A stretch of DNA of 64,000 nucleotides from Tragulus kanchil (Eukaryota > Chordata > Mammalia > Artiodactyla > Tragulidae), in contig JAIOJX010000032.1 of NCBI GenBank assembly GCA_022376925.1, positions 101,362,794 to 101,426,793 on the forward strand. The letters run 5' to 3'. The notes under the pieces were generated by a model that was given only the letters and a program-made list of their open reading frames with translations, ran no database searches and was not told the origin of the DNA. Positions 31,466 to 43,190 of this stretch are shown in pieces (position 1 is the stretch's first letter; each line of letters starts with the position of its first letter). The position numbers and the translations under genes are program-made.

Positions 31466-33770
31466 AGATACTGAGGCAAAAGCTTCTCATTCAAATAAAG
31501 CTTCCATTGTACATACTTTCCAGAACTTCTCTCTCTAGCATTTGTCTCCCACTGACTGACTTTTAGTATTCACATATAGATTCATGTAAATGCATATATA
31601 ACTATAGAAAAGTAGGCACAGCAAAAGCCATTATCACCTAGACTCTGTATTCCTAACATAACATATTTCTGAATACCAGGAATATTCAGAGCAAGGTCCT
31701 GCTGGCACATGGCAAACAGGATGACCTTTCCATCCTAGGAAAATATGTCGATGTTTAACCTCATTGCACTTAACCAGACGTTTCCTTGCACAAATTTTCA
31801 AGTGAAATATTTCAATTCTGCATTCATCTTGGGGGCCTCATGTCTTATCCAAGTTAAATATTTCCAGAAAATAAATGTCTAGACACCGTCTCATATAAAT
31901 TAAGCACCCAGTTTTTAAAAAGATTTCTAGCAGACCTCCTTTTTGGTGTGTGGGTGAGTATAATTTGACTCCTGTGAAAAATTCTGGGTCAAATCGGATG
32001 TGCCTAAGCCTGTGCACCTGCAGATGGTTAATGAGCACTGCTGAGTCAGAGCAGGCAGTGCGGGATGGCCTCGGGTTGGGGGAGGCAGGGTTGGAGGAAA
32101 GGGACAGGATAGGAAGACAGGACTCTGCCATATATTCCATAGAAGAGCAAAGAGATCTGTTTTCTGAGAAGTCATGGTTCCCAAGAGTCTTGGATTGAAA
32201 AAGTCCTTGTACGATTAAATCTACCTCAGGGAGACTTGCCATATTGGTTAATCCTCTCATTGGAGAGGAAACAGTATGTGACTCTGCATGAGGGCAAAAT
32301 TTTACTGTATAAAATTCTACTGTATCTCTTCGACTATCCCTTTTATTCACATTTGAAGTTTTTTGAGCCATGCCTTTGTTTAATTCAGGAGAACTATTTT
32401 AATACTTTTGATATTTATAGTATTTTCTTTTATATATATATTTCTGTGTCACAGTGTTGTAAACTACTTTTGTCCTACTGTTTAGACGTGAAATCTTTAA
32501 GAAAGAACAAATACTTAAAAGAAAGCTCAAAATGATTTTTTAAGCTACTTACTATATTTTATAACATATATCTGTATTTTATACTTTTCAAATTTAATTT
32601 TTGTAAATTTTTTTATAAATTTTAAAAAAACCTGCTGGCCCTACAGTCCAAGAGGCAAAAGCTTCTCATTCAAATAAAGCTTCCATTGTACATACTTTCC
32701 AGAACTTCTCTCTCTAGCATTTGTCTCCCACTGACTGACTTTTAGTATTCACATATAGATTCATGTAAATGCATATATAACTATAGAAAAGTAGGCACAG
32801 CAAAAGCCATTATCACCTAGACTCTGTATTCCTAACATAACATATTTCTGAATACCAGGAATATTCAGAGCAAGGTCCTGCTGGCACATGGCAAACAGGA
32901 TGACCTTTCCATCCTAGGAAAATATGTCGATGTTTAACCTCATTGCACTTAACCAGACGTTTCCTTGCACAAATTTTCAAGTGAAATATTTCAATTCTGC
33001 ATTCATCTTGGGGGCCTCATGTCTTATCCAAGTTAAATATTTCCAGAAAATAAATGTCTAGACACCGTCTCATATAAATTAAGCACCCAGTTTTTAAAAA
33101 GATTTCTAGCAGACCTCCTTTTTGGTGTGTGGGTGAGTATAATTTGACTCCTGTGAAAAATTCTGGGTCAAATCGGATGTGCCTAAGCCTGTGCACCTGC
33201 AGATGGTTAATGAGCACTGCTGAGTCAGAGCAGGCAGTGCGGGATGGCCTCGGGTTGGGGGAGGCAGGGTTGGAGGAAAGGGACAGGATAGGAAGACAGG
33301 ACTCTGCCATATATTCCATAGAAGAGCAAAGAGATCTGTTTTCTGAGAAGTCATGGTTCCCAAGAGTCTTGGATTGAAAAAGTCCTTGTACGATTAAATC
33401 TACCTCAGGGAGACTTGCCATATTGGTTAATCCTCTCATTGGAGAGGAAACAGTATGTGACTCTGCATGAGGGCAAAATTTTACTGTATAAAATTCTACT
33501 GTATCTCTTCGACTATCCCTTTTATTCACATTTGAAGTTTTTTGAGCCATGCCTTTGTTTAATTCAGGAGAACTATTTTTAATACTTTTGATATTTATAG
33601 TATTTTCTTTTATATATATATTTCTGTGTCACAGTGTTGTAAACTACTTTTGTCCTACTGTTTAGACGTGAAATCTTTAAGAAAGAACAAATACTTAAAA
33701 GAAAGCTCAAAATGATTTTTTAAGCTACTTACTATATTTTATAACATATATCTGTATTTTATACTTTTCA
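31441..33770. repeat. direct duplication 7 (2 x about 1.15 kb, about 35-bp spacer)
   Basis: Bases 31441-32590 recur at 32626-33770, from 'aaaaacctgctggccctaca' to 'tctgtattttatacttttca'. The second copy lacks 'atactg' near its left tip and has one extra T in 'aactattttta'. The spacer is almost pure A and T, like the true downstream flank after 33770, and probably a degraded version of it. Confidence 0.95.
31838..32371 (-). other. longest open frame in the window (177 codons), probably not a gene
   Basis: An uninterrupted frame from ATG at 32371 to a stop at 31838, repeated intact at 33550-33017 because of duplication 7. The start context is favourable (ggcATGG). The predicted protein has no signal peptide, membrane segment or domain I recognise, and its composition (Ser, Leu, Pro) is ordinary. 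A frame of this length is not improbable by chance in 64 kb read in six frames. It overlaps no named repeat, so it cannot be dismissed outright. Confidence 0.15.
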
Positions 33771-33960
33771 TAAATATTGTAATATTTATATAGTAGAAAT
33801 TTTATATGATATAAATATAAATGTTATAACATGTTTTATTAAATATAAATATGATAAATGTCTTCACTATATTTATACAAATATAAATATTATATATAAA
33901 TGAGTTATCTACCATATTTTATTATATATTCTTATATACACTTTTAGTTACACTTGAAAA
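33760..33960. repeat. very AT-rich tract
   Basis: About 200 bases almost devoid of G and C, with recurring 'atataaatataaatg', 'attaaatataaatatgataa' and 'tacaaatataaatattatat'. Low-complexity DNA; no function can be read from it. Confidence 0.8.
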
Positions 33961-34254
33961 GAATTCCATATGAGAAAACTGGAATATATTGAACCACCTG
34001 AAATTCTTTGGGAAGATAATTCAAGAATAATCATTATATTTTGCTTTTCTAGATTTTTGGCACAATCGTGCACATTCCTCATTTGTGCTTCATAGTCAAT
34101 ATATTTTTTTAAAGGATAAAATTGAGGAGTGGGTTCCAGAAGTGGAGAGGTGAAAAGGAGGAAGTTTACATTTCATTGAGAGGTATGCAAATGTCCTTTC
34201 TTTTCCAAATCTGAATCCCACAAACAAGAAACAAAAAGATTTCTGAGTGTGGCA

Positions 34255-34625
34255 CTATTTTCCTCTTATTTATTCAATGACTGTTTGATGAATATATACT
34301 GTGTGCTAGGTTAGGTTTCAGAGAACAGGAAGGGTGAGGTCTAGACTCTAATGGGACCTAACAGTGCAGAAGGACTGAGGGAGGGTAAGACACAGAAAGT
34401 GCACAAGTCAACAGGATAACTTCAGATAGTAGAAAATACCAGATAATACTGGACAGAGTGAGCACTTTAGCTTGGGTAGTCTAGGAAGTTTCTCCCAAAA
34501 GGTAACGGTTGAACTCAACTCCGAATGGAGAGAAAGTCATCCTGGTGAAGATCTGAGGGAAGAATGCTGGAAGAGAGAAAAGAGCTGCTGCAGAAGTCCT
34601 GAGGACGGACTTGGAAAAGATTTCA
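34255..34625 (+). repeat. old dispersed mammalian repeat, family not assigned
   Basis: Order: 'tcaatgactgtttgatgaat', 'atatactgtgtgctaggtta', 'gtctagactctaatgggacc', 'ggaagtttctcccaaaaggt'. Same kind of element as at 2403, 7645 and 57430. Confidence 0.4.
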
Positions 34626-34694
34626 TTTTGAGGCCACATCTTACGTGAATAATCTCTGGATTTCTATATTTAAGAATAGGCATCAGGGATGCTT

Positions 34695-35545
34695 GTCTCT
34701 TTTTTTTCTTTTTTCTTTTTATGTATGTTCCCAGATCAGTCATATGCATATTCCTGGTCCCCTCCCCACTCTCAGTCCCCCTAATCCCACCCCTCCAGGC
34801 TGTCACACAGCGCCCCTGGCAGGATCCCCTTTTCTCATAGCGCAATGACAATAGCTGTTTTTTTCACATATGATAGTATAGGTTTCCATGTTGCTCCCTC
34901 TATGCCTCCCACCCACTATTCATTCTCCACAATGTCCATATATCTGTTCTCTGTCAGTTTTTCCATGGGTTCACTGCATATGTTATCATTATCCTTTTGC
35001 TAGATTCCATATATATGTGTTAGTATATTGTACTTGTCTTTCTCTTTTTGACTTACTTCACTTTTTATGATAGGTTCTAACTCCAACCACCTCATTAGGA
35101 CTGATTCTTCTGCATTTCTTTTAACAGCTGAGTAGTATTCCATTGTATATATGTATCAGAGCTTTTGTATCCATTCATTCATCAATGGACATCTAGGTTG
35201 CTTCCATGTTCTAGCTATTGTATAGAGAGCTGCAATGAACATTGGGGTACAGGTGCTTCTTTCAGTTTTGATTTCATCAGGATATAAGCCTAATAGTGGG
35301 ATTGCTGGGTCATATGGTGCTTCTATTTTTAGTTTTTTAAGGAATCTCCATACTGTCTTCTATAGAGGCTGTACAAATTTATATTCCCACCAGCAATGCA
35401 AGAGTGTTCCCTTTTCTCTACACCCTCTCCAGCATATATTGTCTGTAGATTTGTTGATGATGGCCATTCTGACTGGTGTGAGGTGGTATCTCATTGTAAT
35501 TTTGATTTGAATTTCTCTAATAATAAGCGAGGTTAGGGGGTGCTT
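34695..35545 (-). mobile_element. L1 3' region, antisense
   Basis: Complement of an L1 end: T-rich tail at 34700-34722, 'ttttttcacatatgatagta', 'ctagattccatatatatgtg', 'tattccattgtatatatgta', 'gcaatgaacattggggtaca', 'gggattgctgggtcatatgg', 'attcccaccagcaatgcaag', 'gactggtgtgaggtggtatc', 'tctaataataagcgaggtta'. It spans the 3' untranslated region and the end of ORF2; frames are broken (longest 91 codons, on the wrong strand). 5' truncated at about 35545. Confidence 0.85.
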
Positions 35546-35705
35546 ATCTCTTAAGACTCTCATAGGAAAGGGTCTGGGAGTCAAATGATTGGAAATTGAG
35601 TGGGGCTAATGATGCCTTTTTGCTGAACTCACATTTTGTTTTTAGTCAACACCATAGTGAGGTGGTTGGGTTCAACTGCTGGAAGTTCTCTGGATTCTGA
35701 ATATG

Positions 35706-36285
35706 AACTCTGTGGCAGACTGCACTCTCCAAAGATGGTCACAACAATGTCTCCCATTCCCCATGCCCTCCTTACAAATAACCTTGACATTCATGATTTT
35801 AATTATGGGAGTCTAGTTTCTTCTTCTTAAATCTAGGTGGGCTTGTGAATATATTAGTAGTGACTCTACGTGAGCTCAGAGGCCAGGTCATAAAAGGTAA
35901 CTTAGCTTCCATTTGGGGCAGCTGGGGTGCTAACTCTTAGAATCCAGGTGCCCTATTGTAATGAAGCAGCTATGTGGAGAGGCTTCCTACAGGTATTCTG
36001 ACTGACAGCCTCAGAGACAGTTCTCACTAACAGTCAGGATCAGCCCAAGACATGTGAGGACAGGAGCCTTCAGATGGCCCTTGCTTCCACCTGTTGAATC
36101 ACACCCACCCAGAGCCTTCTAGCTGGGTTCCCAGACATTGTAATTCAGAGAGCAGATGTACCTCCCATGCTCTTTCCCAATTCCTGATTCACAGAATCTG
36201 GGAGCACAATAAAATGATTGCTGTTTAACACCCTCAAGCTTGGGGTGGTTTATTTCATAGCAGTAGACAAGTGGACATACCCTTT
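35706..36285 (+). mobile_element. MLT1-type MaLR solo LTR
   Basis: Sense MLT1 features: 'tctccaaagatggtcacaac', 'tgacattcatgattttaatt', 'gtgggcttgtgaatatatta', 'gacagcctcagagacagttc', 'cccacccagagccttctagc', then AATAAA in 'gcacaataaaatgattgctg' and 'cttggggtggtttatttcat' 'agcagtagacaagtgg'. No internal retroviral sequence flanks it, so it is solo. Ends are approximate. Confidence 0.7.
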
Positions 36286-36823
36286 GTGCCTTTATTGTCA
36301 GCTGTGAATATTGGTGGTCTCTTTAGTCAAGAGAGGATGCCACTTAGGTTCTAGGACCATTGTATTAAAAAGTCAACCTTGAGAAATCCCTGAGCTCAAA
36401 TCCTTTACTCCCAAAATGGACCAGCAGGCTAGACTACTCAATCAGGCCAAGCTGGGCCAAAAAGAGGTGATGTTCTACTCCTATACGTCTTTGTTGGTAG
36501 GAAGCCAGACGACGTCTGTCTCTGCACCCTCTACCCACTGACTTTCATGTTACCCTCCAGAACAAGGCCCCTCTTCCACACAACTTCTTCACAGACCCAA
36601 AGACAGGCATTGTCTTCTTATGATACAATCAAATGAAGTCATTTTCCATTGTTTGAGGGTGGTCTGCAAAGTTCCACCTCAGAGGGCTTGATGAAGGATT
36701 CCTCTCCTGCCTTAAAGTTACATGTAAACACAACCTTGTCAGCTGGGAAAATTCTTTTTTTTTTTTTTTTTATCTCTTTTGCAGTTTACAGCATTCAGTT
36801 TAATAACATAAAACATAAACATA

Positions 36824-36990
36824 GGGACTTCCCTGGTGGTCCAGTGGTTAAGAATCTGCCTACCAATGCAGGGGACACAGGTTTGATTCCTGGTCAGGGA
36901 ACTGAGATCCCACATACCATAAGGTCACATGCCTCAACTAAGACTCAATGCAGCCAAATAAATAAATACGAAAAAAAAATTGAAAAAAAT
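36824..36990 (+). mobile_element. tRNA SINE, CHR-like short form (second copy 37914-38080)
   Basis: Head 'gggacttccctggtggtcca', 'gtggttaagaatctgcctac', B-box-like 'aggtttgattcctgg', tail 'actcaatgcagccaaataaa' and an A run. Flanked by cataaacata at 36814-36823 and 36991-37000. Duplicated by duplication 8. Confidence 0.85.
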
Positions 36991-37064
36991 CATAAACATA
37001 AACCATAAACATATAACATAAAACTGGAGGAGGTATTCTGCCTGATTCAAAACCTTGCTCAATA

Positions 37065-37235
37065 ACTTAGTAAATTATGAGCACTTTACTTAAAATGTCT
37101 AAGTTTTAGTCTCCTAATCTGTAAAATATGCAGGCTGATAATAGTACATATTTCACAGAGACAGTGTGAGAATTAAATGAGTTACTTTCAAAGACCATTT
37201 TTTAAAAAGGTGTGGCTCATAGTAAGTATTATAGT
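37065..37235 (+). repeat. MIR SINE fragment (second copy about 38155-38325)
   Basis: Sense MIR: 'tttagtctcctaatctgtaa', 'gtgagaattaaatgagttac', 'tcatagtaagtattatagta'. Confidence 0.5.
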
Positions 37236-37373
37236 AAACATATATAAATGAAAAATATACTGATATTTAATAATATAACATACAAATTGGAAGTTAGTAG
37301 GCTATAAGCTTGTTAGGTATACCTAATGTGCTAATATAGATGTGTACCAATATATATACATATATATCTATAT

Positions 37374-37549
37374 ACGTTGTTCAGTTGCTAAGTTGTGTCT
37401 GACTCTTTGAGACCCTATGAACTGCAACACACCAGGCCTCCCTGTTGCTCACTATCTGCTGGAGTCTGCCCAAGTTCAAGTCCATTGAGTTGGTGATGTT
37501 ATCCAATCATCTCATCCTCTGCTGCCCTCTTTTCCTTTTTTTTGCCTTC
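37374..37549 (-). mobile_element. BovB LINE 3' end, antisense; fuller copy at 38464-38740
   Basis: Plus strand: 'gttgttcagttgctaagttg', 'tgtctgactctttgagaccc', 'caacacaccaggcctccctg', 'gagttggtgatgttatccaa', 'tcatctcatcctctgctgcc'. The copy at 38464 continues with 'cagtctttcccagcatcagg' and 'caagtggccaaagtattgga' to about 38728, the normal BovB sequence, whereas the first is cut at the contig break. The true genome probably holds one element. Confidence 0.82.
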
Positions 37550-38740
37550 CCGTCTTTTTCCAGGCCCAGTGGCCAAAGTTATTTTGCTGCAATAGTCATG
37601 AACAGACATCTGTCTCTGCACCCTCTACCCACTGACTTTCATGTTACCCTCCAGAACAAGGCCCCTCTTCCACACAACTTCTTCACAGACCCAAAGACAG
37701 GCATTGTCTTCTTATGATACAATCAAATGAAGTCATTTTCCATTGTTTGAGGGTGGTCTGCAAAGTTCCACCTCAGAGGGCTTGATGAAGGATTCCTCTC
37801 CTGCCTTAAAGTTACATGTAAACACAACCTTGTCAGCTGGGAAAATTCTTTTTTTTTTTTTATCTCTTTTGCAGTTTACAGCATTCAGTTTAATAACATA
37901 AAACATAAACATAGGGACTTCCCTGGTGGTCCAGTGGTTAAGAATCTGCCTACCAATGCAGGGGACACAGGTTTGATTCCTGGTCAGGGAACTGAGATCC
38001 CACATACCATAAGGTCACATGCCTCAACTAAGACTCAATGCAGCCAAATAAATAAATACGAAAAAAAAATTGAAAAAAATCATAAACATAAACCATAAAC
38101 ATATAACATAAAACTGGAGGAGGTATTCTGCCTGATTCAAAACCTTGCTCAATAACTTAGTAAATTATGAGCACTTTACTTAAAATGTCTAAGTTTTAGT
38201 CTCCTAATCTGTAAAATATGCAGGCTGATAATAGTACATATTTCACAGAGACAGTGTGAGAATTAAATGAGTTACTTTCAAAGACCATTTTTTAAAAAGG
38301 TGTGGCTCATAGTAAGTATTATAGTAAACATATATAAATGAAAAATATACTGATATTTAATAATATAACATACAAATTGGAAGTTAGTAGGCTATAAGCT
38401 TGTTAGGTATACCTAATGTGCTAATATAGATGTGTACCAATATATATACATATATATCTATATACGTTGTTCAGTTGCTAAGTTGTGTCTGACTCTTTGC
38501 GACCCTATGAACTGCAACACACCAGGCCTCCCTGTTGCTCACTATCTGCTGGAGTCTGCCCAAGTTCAAGTCCATTGAGTTGGTGATGTTATCCAATCAT
38601 CTCATCCTCTGCTGCCCTCTTTTCCTTTTTTTTGCCTTCAGTCTTTCCCAGCATCAGGGTATTTTCCAATGTGTCAGCTGTTCGTATCAAGTGGCCAAAG
38701 TATTGGAGCTTCAGTTTCAGCACTGCATATATCTCTCTCT

Positions 38741-38935
38741 GTAGATACTTAGATATATAAGCAAATATATTAAATTTTGCATATATAATGTATATATTTA
38801 TTTAAAATATATGTACATACATATTTATTCCTTAAAGTCCTCGCTACTCTCAATATTGTATTAATTATATCATAATCATGATTATAGATATATGTTCCTT
38901 ATGTATAACCAGGATTATACATATTCCTTATTTAT
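38741..38935. repeat. AT-rich low-complexity tract
   Basis: Runs such as 'ttagatatataagcaaatat', 'gcatatataatgtatatatt' and 'atatgtacatacatatttat' follow the BovB tail. Simple sequence next to LINE ends is common. Confidence 0.65.
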
Positions 38936-38989
38936 AAACCCTGCTGACTCATTGATATGTGTGAGCAAGTTTTAGTCGTGGTCATTTCA

Positions 38990-39115
38990 TCTTAGCCTAA
39001 TACTCTGTCTTCTTCAAGGTAGGGCATATACTTTACTCACTTCTTAACCTCAGAATCCAGCACTACCTTGACCATTGTAAGAGATCTATAAATGGTGCTT
39101 GAATTAATAACAGTG
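38990..39115 (+). repeat. L2 LINE 3' end fragment
   Basis: 'tcttcaaggtagggcatata', 'cagaatccagcactaccttg', 'aatggtgcttgaattaataa' fit the L2 3' end. Confidence 0.45.
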
Positions 39116-40052
39116 AAATAATCCACGTGGAGGCGTGTCAGTGGGATGTGCAGCCTCTCAGTATGACACTGAAGAAAAAAAAAAGAGTATTTTCTTCCAA
39201 GAGATCTCTATCTATTGCCTCAAGTGACAGAAGGCCTGAGACAAGTCTCAGTGATCTGACATGTCAACCCCGGAGGGAGCCAAGATCAGAGACATCCGAG
39301 GCAGTCTTGAACCACGAAGGAAGAGCTAAAGCAACAGTGACCTTTACTGTGCTGTGATGTCATCTCCCATCCATTCCTAAGGGTGAAAGTGTTTTACTAG
39401 TCATTTAAAAGGAAAAAGCATCTTAACTTTCTCTATATATTTAAATATGTAGATGACACCAGGAAATGACTTGGATACTTAGGTAAATTCCTAAAGGGGC
39501 TTGCAAAATTCATTTGTCATAAAAGAAACATGAATATGAATGATTCTGGAAAGTGAGCGGGGAGCAGACATAATACTTACCACCCATGATCTTAGTGGGA
39601 ACATTTGAAACATGACATCTTAAGCCAAGTACTAGAGGAGGCTGCAGTGATCAGGCACTTGAATGTGGAATATGGAGGTAGGAGGGGAAACCAAGTGGAG
39701 GGCACCCCAGTGTAGGCCAGGTAGGAGTGTGGAGTCATGTGCATTTAAGTACTTTTTCAGTTGACAATACTAAGGGCACAGAGATCGGTAGGATCTCTGT
39801 CCTCATGAAATTAATGATCTAACCCGAAGGACCAACATTTAAGTGGGTATACTAAGGGTAATGAGAGAGGGGAGCAGAGGAGATGTGGAAACCGAGAGGA
39901 GGAGCCTGGATACACCTGCCAACACAAGTAGGTATTATCAGTGGTGGAGGGAACCCTTGACCTATGATTCCCACATGCCTGCCAGGGTGAGCTTTCTAAA
40001 ATGCTAATGTCACCATATTATTTCCTTCTTACAACACCTTTTTATAATGGTC
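39116..40052. other. no recognised feature
   Basis: Includes a 76-codon frame at 39127-39357 with no recognised product and a possible piece of the unassigned old dispersed repeat at 39770-39900 ('gtaggatctctgtcctcatg'). Nothing firm. Confidence 0.35.
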
Positions 40053-40351
40053 ATTGCTATGGACTGAACGTTTATGTCCCTCCCAAATTCACATCTTGCA
40101 GTCCTCCTCCCAAGTGTGTTGATATTTGGAGATGGGGCCTTTGGGAGATAGTTATGTTTAGATGAGGTCCTGAGGATGGAGCCCCCATTGAACAAGCAGA
40201 TGGCTATCTATAAGTCAGGGAGATTGCTTTCACCAGAGCCTGACCATGATGGCACCCTGATCTCAGACCTCCAGCCTCTTCAACTATGACATGTAAATTT
40301 CTGTTGTTCATTTCTGTGGTATTTATTGTAGCAGCCTGAATTAAGGCAATA
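40053..40351 (+). mobile_element. MaLR-type LTR (MST/MLT1-like), solo
   Basis: Starts 'tgctatggactgaacgttta' 'tgtccctcccaaattcac', continues 'gatatttggagatggggcct' 'ttgggagatagttatg', 'ggatggagcccccattgaac', 'ctcagacctccagcctcttc' and ends 'atttctgttgttcatttctg' 'tggtatttattgtagcagcc' 'tgaattaagg'. This is the standard order of a mammalian MaLR LTR, with a shortened middle. No internal region is present. Confidence 0.72.
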
Positions 40352-40449
40352 ATTAAAAATAATAATAGCTAATATTTTCTAAGGGCTTACTGTATATGAA
40401 GCTCTGTTCTAAGTGTTTTCAAAAAATTTCATATTGACATTACATCCAT

Positions 40450-40910
40450 AGCTCTTTATTGCTTATAAGAGAAATCTCAGTTTCCTTGGCAAACCAATCA
40501 AGGCAAACCATTCATGATCTGCCTCTGCTCTTGTCTTTCCAGTTTCATTTTCTACTACTTCCCCATGAGAACCTTGAACTTCAGCCATACTCAAAGGCTT
40601 GAATTTGCTTTCAAAGAGGCTGCCATGCTTTGGCATCTGCTGTTCTGCCTGTTCTGGTAGTGTCTTTCTGCACCTTGTATGTGAGGTCTGTCCTAGTTCC
40701 ATCCAAATTCACATCTTGAAGTCTTTCAAGGCTCAGTCACTTCCTCTGGGAAGATTTCCCTTTCTCTCCAGGGAACTATTCATAGCCCTGCCCTGTGGGC
40801 CTTTGCTGCACTCATATCCTGGAATGCTCTTCTCCTGGCTATTAGTTTATCTTTTGAATCCTATCTCCCTGATAATTATGTGACATAACAGAGGTGTTAG
40901 CTAATGCTAT
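40450..40910 (+). repeat. L2 LINE 3' region
   Basis: 'aaccattcatgatctgcctc', 'ccagtttcattttctactac', 'tgtgggcctttgctgcactc', 'atatcctggaatgctcttct' and 'cacatcttgaagtctttcaa' 'ggctcagtcac' fit L2 in sense. The 94-codon frame is a remnant. Confidence 0.6.
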
Positions 40911-40924
40911 GATGGTGATCATAT

Positions 40925-43190
40925 TGAAATATATAAATGGATCAAATCAACACATTGTATGCCTTAAACTTACACAGTGTTATATGACAATTACACCTCA
41001 ATTAAAAACAAATTAATCTCCAGAAGCACCTCAGGTCTGAAAACTTCACAGACTCAGATGACAGAACTGGCCATACCCTTCTGATGCTCCCACTAAGCAG
41101 AATTCTGTTGTTCCAACTGTGACACCAGTGAGCTCCTTGAAGACTGCAGTTGTGGTTCTTTCTCCAAATCTTCAACCCTTAGTAAATGTTTGGCAAACAA
41201 ATGAATGGGTGCATTCATCACATCACTTTGGAAATAACCTGTCTACCTATCATTGTGTACCACTGAATGTCATGAGTCCCTTGAAAGCAGGGGTTTCTTC
41301 TTGTCTCTTCTCTTATTCTATTTTTCTTTCTCCAGCACTGCCATTCACACTGAATAAGTAAGAGGCAATGTTTGTTAGATGACCGAGTTCAAAAATCAGA
41401 AAACTCATCTGCTTGTATTTGGCTTATTTTTAAACCTTAACTGAAGTGACACAATTAAGAGTCTATGGTGGAGTCAAAACAGCTTACAAGAAGCCATAGT
41501 CTCTGGACTCTGAATGCAGAGTCTTTACCATGACCTTGGTCAGCACTTCCTCAATCTGAATGACTTGTCAGAGTAAGAACATCTAATACACAAAGTGGTT
41601 CTGAAGACCAAACAAGACAGTATACATAAAATGCCTGGCTCAACCAATGTTAATTTCCTCTTGCTTGGTTAGTGTCATAATATGGTTTCAGTTTGGTTAG
41701 TTCCTTAAAAGCAAAATTCTGTAGGTCTTTGAATGTTATAGTCTTGTTATATTCCTTGCAGCTAGATATCCAATGGTGCCCTTGAAACCTGACACTGGGC
41801 TTTGCCAGGAAGATATTAGCTTATTCCCAGCTTACACTATTTTGGGAGTTGATAGCTTTGGAAAGAAGATAACAACTGACTTTTATGCAGATAGAGGATA
41901 GCTGTGCTCTGGAAGAAAGTGCCAAAACCTCAACTAATGTCACTTGGAAAGAACTCAGCAAGCTCTGAGGTTGGGCATTCAAAGGCTATTATTTCCATGC
42001 CAACATAAGAGTTTATTCAGGAAGTGGCAAAAGCTGTGCTCTGGAAGAAAGATGTTCAACAGTTAGGAAGATGGAAAGAATATGAAATATATAAATGGAT
42101 CAAATCAACACATTGTATGCCTTAAACTTACACAGTGTTATATGACAATTACACCTCAATTAAAAACAAATTAATCTCCAGAAGCACCTCAGGTCTGAAA
42201 ACTTCACAGACTCAGATGACAGAACTGGCCATACCCTTCTGATGCTCCCACTAAGCAGAATTCTGTTGTTCCAACTGTGACACCAGTGAGCTCCTTGAAG
42301 ACTGCAGTTGTGGTTCTTTCTCCAAATCTTCAACCCTTAGTAAATGTTTGGCAAACAAATGAATGGGTGCATTCATCACATCACTTTGGAAATAACCTGT
42401 CTACCTATCATTGTGTACCACTGAATGTCATGAGTCCCTTGAAAGCAGGGGTTTCTTCTTGTCTCTTCTCTTATTCTATTTTTCTTTCTCCAGCACTGCC
42501 ATTCACACTGAATAAGTAAGAGGCAATGTTTGTTAGATGACCGAGTTCAAAAATCAGAAAACTCATCTGCTTGTATTTGGCTTATTTTTAAACCTTAACT
42601 GAAGTGACACAATTAAGAGTCTATGGTGGAGTCAAAACAGCTTACAAGAAGCCATAGTCTCTGGACTCTGAATGCAGAGTCTTTACCATGACCTTGGTCA
42701 GCACTTCCTCAATCTGAATGACTTGTCAGAGTAAGAACATCTAATACACAAAGTGGTTCTGAAGACCAAACAAGACAGTATACATAAAATGCCTGGCTCA
42801 ACCAATGTTAATTTCCTCTTGCTTGGTTAGTGTCATAATATGGTTTCAGTTTGGTTAGTTCCTTAAAAGCAAAATTCTGTAGGTCTTTGAATGTTATAGT
42901 CTTGTTATATTCCTTGCAGCTAGATATCCAATGGTGCCCTTGAAACCTGACACTGGGCTTTGCCAGGAAGATATTAGCTTATTCCCAGCTTACACTATTT
43001 TGGGAGTTGATAGCTTTGGAAAGAAGATAACAACTGACTTTTATGCAGATAGAGGATAGCTGTGCTCTGGAAGAAAGTGCCAAAACCTCAACTAATGTCA
43101 CTTGGAAAGAACTCAGCAAGCTCTGAGGTTGGGCATTCAAAGGCTATTATTTCCATGCCAACATAAGAGTTTATTCAGGAAGTGGCAAAA
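40925..43190. repeat. direct duplication 9 (2 x 1108 bp, 50-bp spacer)
   Basis: Bases 40925-42032 recur at 42083-43190, offset 1158, from 'tgaaatatataaatggatca' to 'caggaagtggcaaaa'. The spacer 42033-42082 is a mosaic: 'gctgtgctctggaagaaag' matches 41910-41928 and 'atgttcaacagttaggaaga' 'tggaaagaata' matches 43257-43287, the real downstream flank. About 66 bases (43191-43256) are skipped in it. Confidence 0.96.
41119..41385 (+). repeat. L2 LINE 3' end fragments (second copy 42277-42543)
   Basis: 'gagctccttgaagactgcag', 'cttagtaaatgtttggcaaa' and, further right, 'cccttgaaagcaggggtttc', 'tctccagcactgccattcac' are two L2 3' signatures in succession. The 80-codon frame over them is not coding. 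Confidence 0.5.

Larger units (their letters stand above)
36515..38639. repeat. direct duplication 8 (2 x about 1.03 kb, 59-bp spacer)
   Basis: Bases 36515-37549 recur at 37609-38639, from 'tctgtctctgcaccctctac' to 'ccttttttttgccttc'; the offset falls from 1094 to 1090 across a T run (about 36757-36774) that is shorter in the second copy. The spacer contains 'gtggccaaagttatt', like 'gtggccaaagtatt' at 38691-38704, and ends 'gaacagaca', a shortened version of 'gaagccagacgacg' before the first copy. Both tips are therefore degraded versions of real flanks. Confidence 0.95.

Noticed and set aside
36824..36990. tRNA gene
   Set aside because: The tRNA-like heads of SINEs here lack a complete cloverleaf and are followed by SINE bodies and A tails; they are tRNA-derived repeats, not tRNA genes.
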